Below are positions 1 to 5,793 of a stretch of 8,213 bases of DNA, one piece after another. Under the pieces are notes generated by a model. The model saw only the letters and a program-made list of their open reading frames with translations, made no database searches and had not been told where the DNA came from. The DNA comes from Thiobacillaceae bacterium (GTDB lineage: Bacteria; Pseudomonadota; Gammaproteobacteria; Burkholderiales; Thiobacillaceae): contig JAHENE010000086.1 of assembly GCA_024643305.1 (NCBI GenBank), forward strand, positions 1 to 8,213, read 5' to 3'. Position numbers and translations under genes: made by a program. How positions within the stretch are numbered: position 1 is the first letter of the stretch; each line of letters starts with the position of its first letter.

Positions 1-232
1 CCCCATCGCCAAGATGCACAAGGCCCACTACGTGCTGATGAACATCGAATGCGATCAGGAAACCCTGGGCGAACTCGAGCATGGCTTCAAGTTCAACGAC
101 GCCGTGCTGCGCCACCTCATCATCAACAAGGACGAGGCAGTGACTGCTGCTTCTCCGATGATGAAGGAAGAAAAGGCGCGTTCCGTGCTGGAAGGCGAAA
201 CCAAGCCCGAAGCTGAAAGCGCCGCTGCCTGA
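1..232 (+). CDS. rpsF: 30S ribosomal protein S6, C-terminal part (5' end outside window)
   Basis: S6 is a small-subunit protein that binds 16S rRNA as a dimer with S18. The open frame runs in from the left edge (first full codon at base 2), so only about 76 residues are visible. The segment [14 protein letters not shown] matches the conserved core strand of bacterial S6, and [10 protein letters not shown] matches its last helix region. The ATG at 14 is internal and not the true start. After the fold comes a charged, alanine- and glutamate-rich tail (about 30 residues), typical of the disordered S6 C-terminus, ending at a TGA. priB follows 10 bp later and rpsR next, the usual proteobacterial order, so this is the first gene seen of a ribosomal-protein operon. 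Family assignment is secure. Confidence 0.96.
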   Translation, partial: PIAKMHKAHYVLMNIECDQETLGELEHGFKFNDAVLRHLIINKDEAVTAASPMMKEEKARSVLEGETKPEAESAAA

Positions 233-242
233 ATGAGCGCAG

Positions 243-524
243 TTGGATAACCGGCTCGTTCTCAGCGGAGAAATCGTTAACCTGGAACCCCTTCGCTTCA
301 GCCCCGCAGGCATAGCAATCGCCCGGGCAACATTGAAGCACCAGTCGAAACAGTCAGGACAGTTGATGCAGTGCGAACTGACTGTTGCCGCCCAGGGGGA
401 AAATGCCAAGAAGCTCGCCGGCCTTAAACCCGGCAGCCAGGTAAAGGCAACAGGATCGATCACCCGTGCAGGAACCAACAGCCGAAACTTGTTGATGTGG
501 ATTGAACAATTTTCTGAGGAGTAA
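243..524 (+). CDS. priB: Primosomal replication protein N (PriB)
   Basis: PriB is a small single-stranded-DNA-binding protein with an OB fold. It bridges PriA and DnaT during restart of stalled replication forks. The 93-residue product begins M-D-N-R-L-V-L-S-G, close to the enterobacterial M-T-N-R-L-V-L-S-G, and continues with the family pattern P-L-R-F-S-P-A-G-I. It is slightly shorter than the E. coli protein (104 residues). The start is TTG: the only in-frame codons between it and the in-frame TGA at 234-236 are GCG and CAG, and the next residues already align to the family. No good Shine-Dalgarno precedes it, and the gap to the rpsF stop is only 10 bp, so translation is probably coupled to rpsF. 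Its place between rpsF and rpsR is diagnostic. Confidence 0.93.
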   Translation: MDNRLVLSGEIVNLEPLRFSPAGIAIARATLKHQSKQSGQLMQCELTVAAQGENAKKLAGLKPGSQVKATGSITRAGTNSRNLLMWIEQFSEE

Positions 525-529
525 GTAAC

Positions 530-817
530 ATGCCCCGTCCTATGGGAAAAAAGCCTACCGGGAAAGATGGTAAGCCCCGCCGCGATAGCGGCAACCGTGG
601 CCTTTTCAAGCGCCGCAAGTTCTGTCGCTTTACCGCCGAAGGCGCGAAGGAAGTAGATTACAAGGATGTCGAAGTGCTGAAGGAATTCATCACCGAAAAC
701 GGCAAGATCATTCCTGCCCGCATTACCGGCACCAAGGCCCACTTCCAGCGTCAGCTGTCTGCTGCCATCAAGCGTGCCCGCTTCCTGGCGCTGCTGCCCT
801 ATACCGACCTGCACTAA
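530..817 (+). CDS. rpsR: 30S ribosomal protein S18
   Basis: S18 binds the 16S rRNA platform together with S6. The product has 95 residues. After a basic N-terminal extension of about 24 residues (lysine, arginine and glycine rich, longer than in the 75-residue E. coli protein) comes the conserved block [10 protein letters not shown] (about residues 26-35). It is followed by D-Y-K-D-V, I-T-G-T-K-A and the ending [12 protein letters not shown]. The single cysteine (C32) sits at the family position. An ATG at 530 is preceded by GAGGAG at 516-521 with 8-bp spacing, and the gene begins 5 bp after the priB stop. Such extensions are common outside the enterobacteria; whether this one has a role is unknown. 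Confidence 0.97.
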   Translation: MPRPMGKKPTGKDGKPRRDSGNRGLFKRRKFCRFTAEGAKEVDYKDVEVLKEFITENGKIIPARITGTKAHFQRQLSAAIKRARFLALLPYTDLH

Positions 818-821
818 GGAG
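816..821 (+). promoter_or_regulatory. Shine-Dalgarno of rplI, overlapping the rpsR stop codon
   Basis: AAGGAG starts on the second base of the rpsR TAA (815-817) and lies 6 bp before the ATG at 828. It fixes the rplI start at 828 rather than at the in-frame ATG at 774, which is inside rpsR and would add 18 residues unlike any L9. The overlap suggests that ribosomes ending rpsR can re-initiate at rplI. Confidence 0.8.
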
Positions 822-827
822 ACCGCC

Positions 828-1277
828 ATGCAAGTGATTCTGATGGAAAAAGTGGTCAACCTCGGCAACCTCGGCGACGTGGTCAAGGTCAAGGACGGCT
901 ACGCCCGCAACTTCCTGATCCCCGGCGGCCATGCCAAGCGCGCGACTGCTACCAATGTCGCGGAGTTTGAAGCCCGCCGCGCAGACTTGGAAAAAGAACA
1001 GGCCGAGAAACTGGCGTCTGCCCAGGCTCGTGCTGAGAAACTTGAAGGCCTGATGATCCAGGTCACCCAGAAAGCCGGTGTGGATGGACGCCTGTTCGGT
1101 TCTGTCGGCAATGCCGATATTGCCGATGCGCTGAAAGCCCAGGGCCACGATGTTGTTAAGAGCGAAGTGCGCCTGCCGCAAGGACCGTTCAAGGCAATCG
1201 GTGACTACCCCGTGACCCTGTCCCTGCATACGGACGTGGTGGCGAACATCACCGTGTCCATTCTGGGCGAGCATTGA
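828..1277 (+). CDS. rplI: 50S ribosomal protein L9
   Basis: L9 is a large-subunit protein with two globular domains joined by a long helix. It binds 23S rRNA near the base of the L1 stalk. The product has 149 residues, equal to the E. coli protein. M-Q-V-I-L-M-E-K starts the N-terminal domain, followed by N-L-G-N-L-G-D and the signature G-Y-A-R-N-F-L-I-P (about residues 24-32). Residues about 42-76 form the charged linker helix. The C-terminal domain includes G-R-L-F-G-S-V and V-K-S-E-V-R-L-P. The start at 828 is set by a strong ribosome-binding site and by homology. It is the last gene of the rpsF-priB-rpsR-rplI group; a terminator follows 22 bp after its stop. Confidence 0.97.
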   Translation: MQVILMEKVVNLGNLGDVVKVKDGYARNFLIPGGHAKRATATNVAEFEARRADLEKEQAEKLASAQARAEKLEGLMIQVTQKAGVDGRLFGSVGNADIADALKAQGHDVVKSEVRLPQGPFKAIGDYPVTLSLHTDVVANITVSILGEH

Positions 1278-1299
1278 TCGGTAGTTGGACAGTAAGCGT

Positions 1300-1327
1300 A
1301 AAAAAGGCCGCGCTAGCGGCCTTTTTT
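1300..1327 (+). terminator. Intrinsic terminator after rplI
   Basis: A perfect 6-bp GC stem, GGCCGC (1306-1311) and GCGGCC (1316-1321), with a GCTA loop, is followed by six Ts (1322-1327). Six As (1300-1305) precede the stem and extend the pairing. This is a textbook Rho-independent terminator. It closes the ribosomal operon and implies that dnaB needs its own promoter. Confidence 0.93.
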
Positions 1328-1385
1328 ATTTGCTTTTCCCGAAATGGAAACCCGCTCGGATTTTTTTACTGCACTTGTACACCAC

Positions 1386-1394
1386 TTTTCCACA
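1386..1394 (+). promoter_or_regulatory. Candidate DnaA box in the dnaB upstream region
   Basis: TTTTCCACA fits the degenerate DnaA-box consensus TTWTNCACA exactly. A second, weaker 9-mer, TTGTACACC (1375-1383, two mismatches), lies 11 bp upstream in the same orientation, about one helical turn away. The pair is 45-64 bp before the dnaB start in the short gap after the rplI terminator, where a promoter must lie. A role in DnaA control of dnaB is inference; a 9-mer of this degeneracy can arise by chance. Confidence 0.4.
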
Positions 1395-1398
1395 GACT

Positions 1399-1428
1399 TA
1401 CCCCTAGACCCAAACAATCTCAGGGGTA
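1399..1428 (+). promoter_or_regulatory. Inverted repeat over the dnaB ribosome-binding region
   Basis: TACCCCT (1399-1405) and AGGGGTA (1422-1428) are perfect 7-bp inverted arms around a 16-nt loop. The right arm contains AGGGG, the only Shine-Dalgarno-like stretch before the dnaB ATG at 1439 (12 bp away). If it forms in mRNA, the hairpin would hide that site. On DNA it could be a protein-binding palindrome. The arms are seen; the function is a guess. Confidence 0.35.
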
Positions 1429-1438
1429 GAATGCATCC

Positions 1439-2839
1439 ATGGCTTCCGTCTATTCACTCAACCCCAACGGCTCTTCCGACAACGCGCTGGCAGCAATGAA
1501 ACTGCCGCCGCACTCGCTGGAAGCAGAGCAGGCGGTGCTGGGCGGCCTGCTGCTGGAAAACGGCGCATGGGACCGCATTGCCGATCAGGTCGGCGAATCC
1601 GATTTTTACCGCCAGGACCACCGCCAGCTGCTGAAGGCGATTACCCGTCTCCTTGCCGAAAACAAACCGGCCGATGTCGTGACGGTGGCCGAGCTCCTGC
1701 AATCACTGGGCGAACTGGAAAACGTGGGCGGCTTACCCTATCTGGTGTCGCTTACCAGCAATACCCCCTCGGCCGCCAACATCCGCCGCTATGCCGAGAT
1801 CGTGCGCGAGCGCGCCATCCTGCGCAAACTGGTTGAAACCGCCACTGCCATTGCCGATTCTGCCTACGCGACTTCAGGCCGCAGCGCCGGGCAATTGCTG
1901 GATGAGGCCGAAGCAAAGATTCTGAAAATTGCCGAATCCGGGGATCGCAGCAACCAGGGTTTCCAGGAAATCCAGCCACTGTTGCGCTCCGCCGTGGAAC
2001 GCATCGACGAGCTTTACCATCGCGACAATCCCAGCGAAGTCACCGGCATTCCTACCGGTTACGTGGACATCGACCGCATGACCTCCGGCCTGCAGCCGGG
2101 TGACCTCATCATCGTGGCAGGGCGTCCTTCCATGGGCAAGACCGCGTTCTCGCTCAACATCGCCGAGCATGTGGCGCTCGACGCCGGCCTGCCGGTGGCG
2201 GTGTTCTCCATGGAAATGGGCGCGCAACAGCTGGTCATGCGGATGATCGGCTCGGTCGGCCGTCTCGATCAGCACAAATTGCGTATTGGCCAGTTAAAAG
2301 ACGACGACTGGCAGCGTCTCACCTACGCGCTGGGCAAGTTAAATGAAGCGCCTTTCTATATTGATGAAACCCCGGCATTGAATGCCCTTGAACTGCGTGC
2401 ACGTGCACGGCGGTTGATGCGTCAATGTGGCGGCAAACTGGGCCTGGTGGTGGTCGACTACCTGCAACTGATGTCGTCCTCCAGCCAGGGCGAAAACCGC
2501 GCTACCGAAATTTCGGAAATCTCGCGCTCGCTCAAGGCGCTGGCCAAGGAGCTCAACGTCCCGGTGGTAGCGCTATCACAGCTCAACCGTTCGCTAGAGC
2601 AGCGTCCCAACAAACGCCCGGTCATGTCCGACCTGCGCGAATCCGGCGCTATCGAACAGGATGCCGACGTCATCATGTTCATCTACCGAGACGAAGTCTA
2701 CAACCCCGAGAGCCAGGACAAGGGCAAGGCCGAAATCATCATCGGCAAGCAGCGTAACGGCCCCATCGGTATGGTGCCGCTGGCTTTCATCGGCGAGCAC
2801 ACGCGCTTCGAGAACCTCGCCTTCACAGGCGGTTATTAA
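1439..2839 (+). CDS. dnaB: Replicative DNA helicase DnaB
   Basis: DnaB is the hexameric 5'-3' helicase that unwinds DNA at the replication fork and interacts with DnaG primase and the clamp loader. The product has 466 residues, near the 471 of E. coli. The N-terminal domain starts with P-P-H-S-L-E-A-E-Q-A-V-L-G-G (residues 23-36) and includes N-T-P-S-A-A-N-I. A linker helix follows around residues 150-166. The RecA-like domain has Walker A G-R-P-S-M-G-K-T at 228-235 (K234, T235), Walker B V-V-V-D-Y-L-Q-L-M with D340, and the conserved S-D-L-R-E-S-G at 397-403 and K-Q-R-N-G-P-I-G. There is no intein. I chose the ATG at 1439; an in-frame ATG at 1496 (residue 20) would remove only the variable N-terminal tail and cannot be excluded. 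It is the first gene after the ribosomal operon terminator, so it probably has its own promoter, though I could not pick clear -35/-10 boxes. Confidence 0.97.
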   Translation: MASVYSLNPNGSSDNALAAMKLPPHSLEAEQAVLGGLLLENGAWDRIADQVGESDFYRQDHRQLLKAITRLLAENKPADVVTVAELLQSLGELENVGGLPYLVSLTSNTPSAANIRRYAEIVRERAILRKLVETATAIADSAYATSGRSAGQLLDEAEAKILKIAESGDRSNQGFQEIQPLLRSAVERIDELYHRDNPSEVTGIPTGYVDIDRMTSGLQPGDLIIVAGRPSMGKTAFSLNIAEHVALDAGLPVAVFSMEMGAQQLVMRMIGSVGRLDQHKLRIGQLKDDDWQRLTYALGKLNEAPFYIDETPALNALELRARARRLMRQCGGKLGLVVVDYLQLMSSSSQGENRATEISEISRSLKALAKELNVPVVALSQLNRSLEQRPNKRPVMSDLRESGAIEQDADVIMFIYRDEVYNPESQDKGKAEIIIGKQRNGPIGMVPLAFIGEHTRFENLAFTGGY

Positions 2840-2869
2840 TTAAGGAAGCGGCGTCAAAGTGTCTGCCAC

Positions 2870-2957
2870 CGTCATTGCGAGCATAGCGAAGCAATCCAGT
2901 AGCTCAGGCCTGAAAAACCCCCTTGATCGCCACGACGCTGCGCGTCGCGCGATGACA
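2870..2957. repeat. Degenerate palindromic intergenic repeat (CGTCATTGCGAG type)
   Basis: The left arm at 2870-2899 reads CGTCATTGCGAG, then AGCGAAGCAATCC after a short variable stretch. This is the core of an intergenic repeat found in many bacterial genomes. The right arm at 2923-2957 (TTGATCGCCACGACGC, ending CGATGACA) is a decayed inverted copy, with about 25 of 35 positions agreeing by hand with the usual partner arm. A 10-bp perfect palindrome TCAGGCCTGA (2904-2913) lies between them. There is no open reading frame, so if mobile it is non-autonomous. It fills most of the 143-bp gap between dnaB and alr and could fold in RNA, but it lacks the T tract of an intrinsic terminator. Confidence 0.7.
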
Positions 2958-2982
2958 ATTCAAGCACAGGTGGTCTAGCCCC

Positions 2983-4041
2983 ATGCGTCCAATTTTGGCG
3001 AGCATTTCACTCGCTGCGCTGGCGCATAATCTGGAAGTTGCGCGCCGGCACGCAGGCGGCGCAAAAATTCTTTCCGTCATCAAGGCCAATGCCTACGGCC
3101 ACGGCTTGAATCGCACAGCGCGTGCGCTTGCCGCCAGCGACGGCTTCGCCGTGCTCAACATCGAAGAGGCAGTGAGCTTGCGACAGATGGGCATGGAAAA
3201 ACCCATCCTCATGCTCGAGGGCCCGTTCGATGCGGAGGAAATGAGCGCTTACTCCGAATTGAATCTCACGCCGGTGCTGCACTCCCCACACCAGCTTGAA
3301 TGGCTGCGGTTGGTGGCCGAACCCTTGAATGTGTTTCTCAAGTTCAACAGCGGCATGAACCGCCTGGGTTTTTCACTGGCGGATTGGGAAGCCATACTCG
3401 CACACGTGAAAGTGCAGCCACAGGTTGCGCAGGTTACATTGATGACGCACTTCGCCACCGCCGACGAAGAACTCGGCATCGACTGGCAGTGGCATCACTT
3501 TCAGGAAAAAGCAAAAGACGCCTGCCTGCCGGTCAGTGCGGCCAACTCCGCCGCAATCCTGCGCTATCCCGAAACGCATAACGAATGGGTGCGGCCCGGC
3601 ATCATGCTCTACGGTTCTTCGCCCTTTGCAGATGTCAGCGCGGCGGAACTCGGGCTCAAGCCCGCCATGACCCTGAAGTCCGAAATCATTTCCGTGCAGA
3701 CGCTCAAGCCCGGCGAGGGCTTGGGCTACGGCCTTACCTTCATGGCCGACGAAGAAACGCGCATCGGCATCGTCGCCTGCGGCTATGCCGATGGCTATCC
3801 GCGCCACGCACAGACTGGAACCCCGATACTGGTCAGCGGCCACCGCACCCGCACCCTCGGCCGCGTGTCCATGGACATGTTGGCGGTGGATATCAGCAAC
3901 ATTCCCGAAGCTGGCGTCGGCAGCCCAGTGGTGCTGTGGGGCGAGGGCCTGCCGGTGGACGAAGTCGCACGTGCGGCGGGAACCGTCAGCTATGAATTGC
4001 TGTGCGCGCTGGCGCCAAGAGTGGCGGTGAGGGAAGAATAA
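2983..4041 (+). CDS. alr: Alanine racemase (PLP-dependent)
   Basis: The enzyme interconverts L- and D-alanine with pyridoxal phosphate in the cytoplasm, supplying D-alanine for peptidoglycan. The product has 352 residues, close to the usual 356-360. The PLP lysine is K34 in V-I-K-A-N-A-Y-G-H-G. The barrel segment L-K-F-N-S-G-M-N-R-L-G-F carries K120 and R127, spaced as the carbamylated lysine and PLP-facing arginine of the family. The second catalytic base is predicted as Y268 in C-G-Y-A-D-G-Y-P-R, followed by G-R-V-S-M-D-M and the C-terminal W-G-E-G-L-P-V. All key residues are present, so it should be active. The ATG at 2983 has a weak AGGTGG (2968-2973) before it. dnaB followed by alr is a common proteobacterial order. 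Whether this is the constitutive or the catabolic (dadX) form is settled only by context, which favours alr. Confidence 0.96.
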   Translation: MRPILASISLAALAHNLEVARRHAGGAKILSVIKANAYGHGLNRTARALAASDGFAVLNIEEAVSLRQMGMEKPILMLEGPFDAEEMSAYSELNLTPVLHSPHQLEWLRLVAEPLNVFLKFNSGMNRLGFSLADWEAILAHVKVQPQVAQVTLMTHFATADEELGIDWQWHHFQEKAKDACLPVSAANSAAILRYPETHNEWVRPGIMLYGSSPFADVSAAELGLKPAMTLKSEIISVQTLKPGEGLGYGLTFMADEETRIGIVACGYADGYPRHAQTGTPILVSGHRTRTLGRVSMDMLAVDISNIPEAGVGSPVVLWGEGLPVDEVARAAGTVSYELLCALAPRVAVREE

Positions 4042-4175
4042 AAGTGAAAGAATTGTTTTGTAATCAATGGGCACAAGCCCGAATGAATTGTCACTGAGTC
4101 GGTAAATTAACGTTATTTCTGGCTATATTTGAATCGGTTAATCAGGTCATTCTTCAAGTCCGACGAACTCAATAG

Positions 4176-4181
4176 AGGAGG
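4176..4181 (+). promoter_or_regulatory. Strong Shine-Dalgarno that sets the start of the 4186 gene
   Basis: AGGAGG lies 4 bp before the ATG at 4186 and 7 bp before the ATG at 4189. It rules out the in-frame TTG at 4129, which would place 19 non-hydrophobic residues ahead of an evident signal peptide. Spacing favours 4189; I report the first of the two adjacent ATGs. Confidence 0.75.
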
Positions 4182-4185
4182 AGTC

Positions 4186-4617
4186 ATGATGAAAAAGCTG
4201 ACAATTATCGGTTCAATTCTGGTGTTCGCGCTGAATGCCGGGGTTGCCTTTTCAGCCAATTTCCCGAAAGCGCCCCATAGAGTCAATGAAGCCGAAGCCG
4301 AGGGATTGGTTCGCGTAAACGCGGATGAACTCAAGGAACTGTTGAACGGGCCTATGAATTTCAAGGGCGAAAATTCACGCAGCACCCTTACGTTCAGCCC
4401 GGATGGTTCTGTCGAAAGGAAGGGCGCCACAACCCTAAAAGGAAAATGGCATATCAATCCGCAAAAGAATGCCTACTGTACTGCCTTTAACCTCAAGTCA
4501 GGCTACCAGGAAAACTGCTTCGCTGTGTTCCGTTCCCAGGACGGGATACACTTCTTTGATTACGATGTTGATAAGGGATATGACGTGCATGTCTGGCGTC
4601 GGGCGACGGAGCAATGA
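4186..4617 (+). CDS. Small secreted protein of unknown function (possibly DUF995-like)
   Basis: The product has 143 residues. It starts with a clear Sec signal peptide: lysines at 3-4, a hydrophobic core at about 5-22 and a likely signal peptidase I site near residues 23-24 (A-F-S then A-N-F). No lipobox cysteine is present, so a soluble periplasmic or exported protein is predicted. The mature part has V-N-A-D-E-L-K-E-L-L-N-G (about 44-55), then a beta-rich region with L-T-F-S-P-D-G-S, G-K-W-H-I, and two cysteines (C98, C111) placed to form a disulfide, ending in W-R-R-A-T-E-Q. The arrangement (ADEL helix, F-x-x-D-G, G-x-W, C...C-F-x-V) resembles small periplasmic proteins of the DUF995 type, but I hold this loosely. 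The gene stands alone, 144 bp after alr; a possible -35 TTGTCA (4088-4093) lacks a good -10. Confidence 0.8.
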   Translation: MMKKLTIIGSILVFALNAGVAFSANFPKAPHRVNEAEAEGLVRVNADELKELLNGPMNFKGENSRSTLTFSPDGSVERKGATTLKGKWHINPQKNAYCTAFNLKSGYQENCFAVFRSQDGIHFFDYDVDKGYDVHVWRRATEQ

Positions 4618-4629
4618 GGCTAGTTTAAG

Positions 4630-4812
4630 TCAGTCGGCAAAGCGTCCGGTTTAGGACGGCGTCAAAATCGAAAGGGGAGGGGTTGTCGATGTACTGGCGG
4701 ATTTGCCTGAGGATAAGGAAACTCGGCCGAAGCCTTTTACGAGGCGTTGCGGGACGAGAACGCCAGCCTGAAAATTAAAGGGAGTCAGCATCTGAATGGT
4801 TTTTCGGTTTGA
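4630..4812 (+). pseudogene. Decayed, truncated copy of the downstream 4860-5276 gene
   Basis: This stretch has no intact frame but repeats the middle of the next gene. In frame 2 (4682-4720) it encodes V-V-D-V-L-A-D-L-P-E-D-K-E, against V-V-G-V-P-E-D-L-P-E-D-K-E in the intact protein. After a 1-nt deletion near 4721-4728 the match resumes in frame 1 (4729-4809) as E-A-F-Y-E-A-L-R-D-E-N-A-S-L against E-A-Y-Y-E-V-L-Q-E-E-Q-A-S-L, then H-L-N-G-F against H-L-A-G-F, and stops at TGA 4810-4812. Counted by hand, 19 of 21 bases agree at 4700-4720 versus 4986-5006, and 33 of 42 at 4729-4770 versus 5016-5057. A weaker match in frame 1 reaches back to about 4630. It covers roughly residues 22-82 of 138, with no start codon and no C-terminal part. 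An old tandem duplication followed by decay explains it; the left boundary is uncertain. Confidence 0.82.
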
Positions 4813-4859
4813 TAAGTTGAGTTCTGCTGCACCCATCCTGGATTACTAGAGCCACCATC

Positions 4860-5276
4860 ATGATGGAATACATGTTTTTCGATACCACCCTGCGCGACAG
4901 GTTTGTCGAGCATGCGCGTGAACTCGGCATTGCCTGCACCCTGCAGGGTGACAGCATGGGCGGGCTGGTGGTCGGCGTGCCGGAAGATTTGCCGGAGGAC
5001 AAGGAAGAGGCAATCGAAGCCTATTACGAAGTGCTGCAGGAAGAGCAGGCCAGTCTGGTGGATCAATCCGAGGGCGGCTTGAAAAAACATCTGGCCGGGT
5101 TTCGTCTGGAGCTGCCGGATGGGCAGTCCTCAATGGTTGCGCTGCAGCCGGATATCGCCAACCGGCTGATGGATTGTTTCAGCCTGGAAGAAATTCAGGC
5201 GCTGTTCGCCACTGTGGCCCGGTGCGCACTGCATCCCCAGGACACGCCTTTGTGCCAAACGAAGCTTGAGAAGTAG
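4860..5276 (+). CDS. Conserved small protein of unknown function
   Basis: The product has 138 residues. It is acidic and has no signal peptide or membrane segment, so it is predicted to be cytoplasmic. The N-terminus M-E-Y-M-F-F-D-T-T-L-R-D-R-F is followed by a region that looks alpha/beta (about 22-40), an acidic helix with P-E-D-L-P-E-D-K-E-E (41-50), a glutamate-rich helix (50-68) and E-G-G-L-K-K-H-L-A-G-F (71-81). The C-terminal half has L-P-D-G, P-D-I-A-N-R-L and S-L-E-E-I-Q-A-L-F (108-116). It looks like an uncharacterised proteobacterial family, but I cannot name a domain and assign no function. The start is ATG 4860 or the adjacent 4863; the ribosome-binding site is weak. A decayed relative lies immediately upstream, and the next gene starts 9 bp after the stop in the same frame, so the two probably share a transcript. 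Confidence 0.85.
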   Translation: MMEYMFFDTTLRDRFVEHARELGIACTLQGDSMGGLVVGVPEDLPEDKEEAIEAYYEVLQEEQASLVDQSEGGLKKHLAGFRLELPDGQSSMVALQPDIANRLMDCFSLEEIQALFATVARCALHPQDTPLCQTKLEK

Positions 5277-5285
5277 CCATTCACA

Positions 5286-5612
5286 GTGGGACGCCGCAAC
5301 CACCATCACGTCTATGTGATCGAACTATCGAAAGACGTCCTCTACGAGGGCCGCTTCAAGAAAGCCAACCCCGGTTACATCACTGGCAAGCCCTGCGTCT
5401 ATGTCGGCATGACCGGACTGGACCCGGATGTGCGTTTCGACAAACACAAGGCCGGCATCCAGTCCAACCGCTACGTCAAGGAATACGGACTGCGTTTGTT
5501 GCCAGAGCTGTATGAACTTTATAACCCGATGTCCTATGACGCTGCGCGCGACCTGGAGGTGGAACTGGCGATCGACTTCCGTGAATCTGGCTATGGCGTC
5601 TGGCAGGCATGA
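5286..5612 (+). CDS. GIY-YIG nuclease superfamily-like protein
   Basis: The product has 108 residues with the core of the GIY-YIG fold. H-V-Y-V-I-E-L (Y10) stands for the GIY strand, C-V-Y-V-G-M-T (Y39, G41) for the YIG strand, and R50 and H54 follow in D-V-R-F-D-K-H-K-A-G. E91 or E93 in D-L-E-V-E-L-A-I is a candidate metal-binding glutamate. The family includes UvrC, homing endonucleases and restriction enzymes, which cut DNA with one metal ion. Two oddities stand out: 28 residues separate the two tyrosine motifs (about 10 is more usual), and the terminal asparagine of typical active sites is not evident, the end reading Y-G-V-W-Q-A. Nuclease activity is therefore uncertain. The start is GTG 5286, the only plausible start after the previous gene's TAG at 5274-5276, with a poor Shine-Dalgarno, suggesting translational coupling. 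Confidence 0.78.
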   Translation: MGRRNHHHVYVIELSKDVLYEGRFKKANPGYITGKPCVYVGMTGLDPDVRFDKHKAGIQSNRYVKEYGLRLLPELYELYNPMSYDAARDLEVELAIDFRESGYGVWQA

Positions 5613-5627
5613 GCCGCCCCTCGAAGG

Positions 5628-5655
5628 TTCGCGCAAATCAGCGCGGCTGCGCGAA
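5628..5655. repeat. Inverted repeat after the GIY-YIG-like gene
   Basis: TTCGCGC (5628-5634) and GCGCGAA (5649-5655) are perfect 7-bp arms around a 14-nt loop. The loop can itself pair as GCGC-GGCT-GCGC with part of the right arm. It starts 16 bp after the stop at 5612, where a terminator would be expected, but AATTAAATTT rather than a T run follows. It may be a weak terminator or an mRNA 3' end stabiliser. Confidence 0.4.
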
Positions 5656-5677
5656 TTAAATTTCATCAATCAGAAAA

Positions 5678-5690
5678 CAGGTTGAACCTG
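5678..5690. promoter_or_regulatory. Perfect palindrome, candidate operator upstream of the MFS exporter
   Basis: CAGGTTGAACCTG is a dyad with 6-bp arms and one central base, about 104 bp before the MFS start. The centre is too short for an efficient RNA hairpin and no T run follows, so a dimeric repressor site is more likely than a terminator. A TATCAT hexamer at 5726-5731 downstream could be a -10 box, but no good -35 is seen. No regulator gene is adjacent. Confidence 0.35.
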
Positions 5691-5793
5691 CTCCCTTAAA
5701 GCCCTGTCTGTAGCTTGCTGTCGGGTATCATGCAATTCAGTTTCTGCCCCGGCTTTCTTTGCCGCGTGGATTTTCCATCAACTTGATTTCCCT

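Noticed and set aside
774..827. Upstream in-frame ATG for rplI, adding 18 residues
   Set aside because: It lies inside rpsR, the extra residues match no L9, and the Shine-Dalgarno at 816-821 points to 828.
768..1274. 168-codon open frame on the - strand opposite rplI
   Set aside because: It lies antisense to a ribosomal protein gene of standard length and has no family resemblance.
1328..1385. Sigma-70 promoter for dnaB
   Set aside because: A promoter must exist near here, but no -35/-10 pair with good matches and 16-18 bp spacing was found, so no position is claimed.
3373..4074. 233-codon open frame on the - strand opposite alr
   Set aside because: It is fully antisense to a clear alanine racemase with all catalytic residues. 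Its histidine- and arginine-rich composition is that of a shadow frame in GC-rich DNA.
4070..4081. GGGC-acaa-GCCC hairpin after alr as a terminator
   Set aside because: The stem has only 4 bp and no T run follows.
4129..4185. Upstream in-frame start (TTG) for the secreted protein gene
   Set aside because: It would bury the signal peptide behind 19 polar residues and ignore the strong AGGAGG at 4176-4181.
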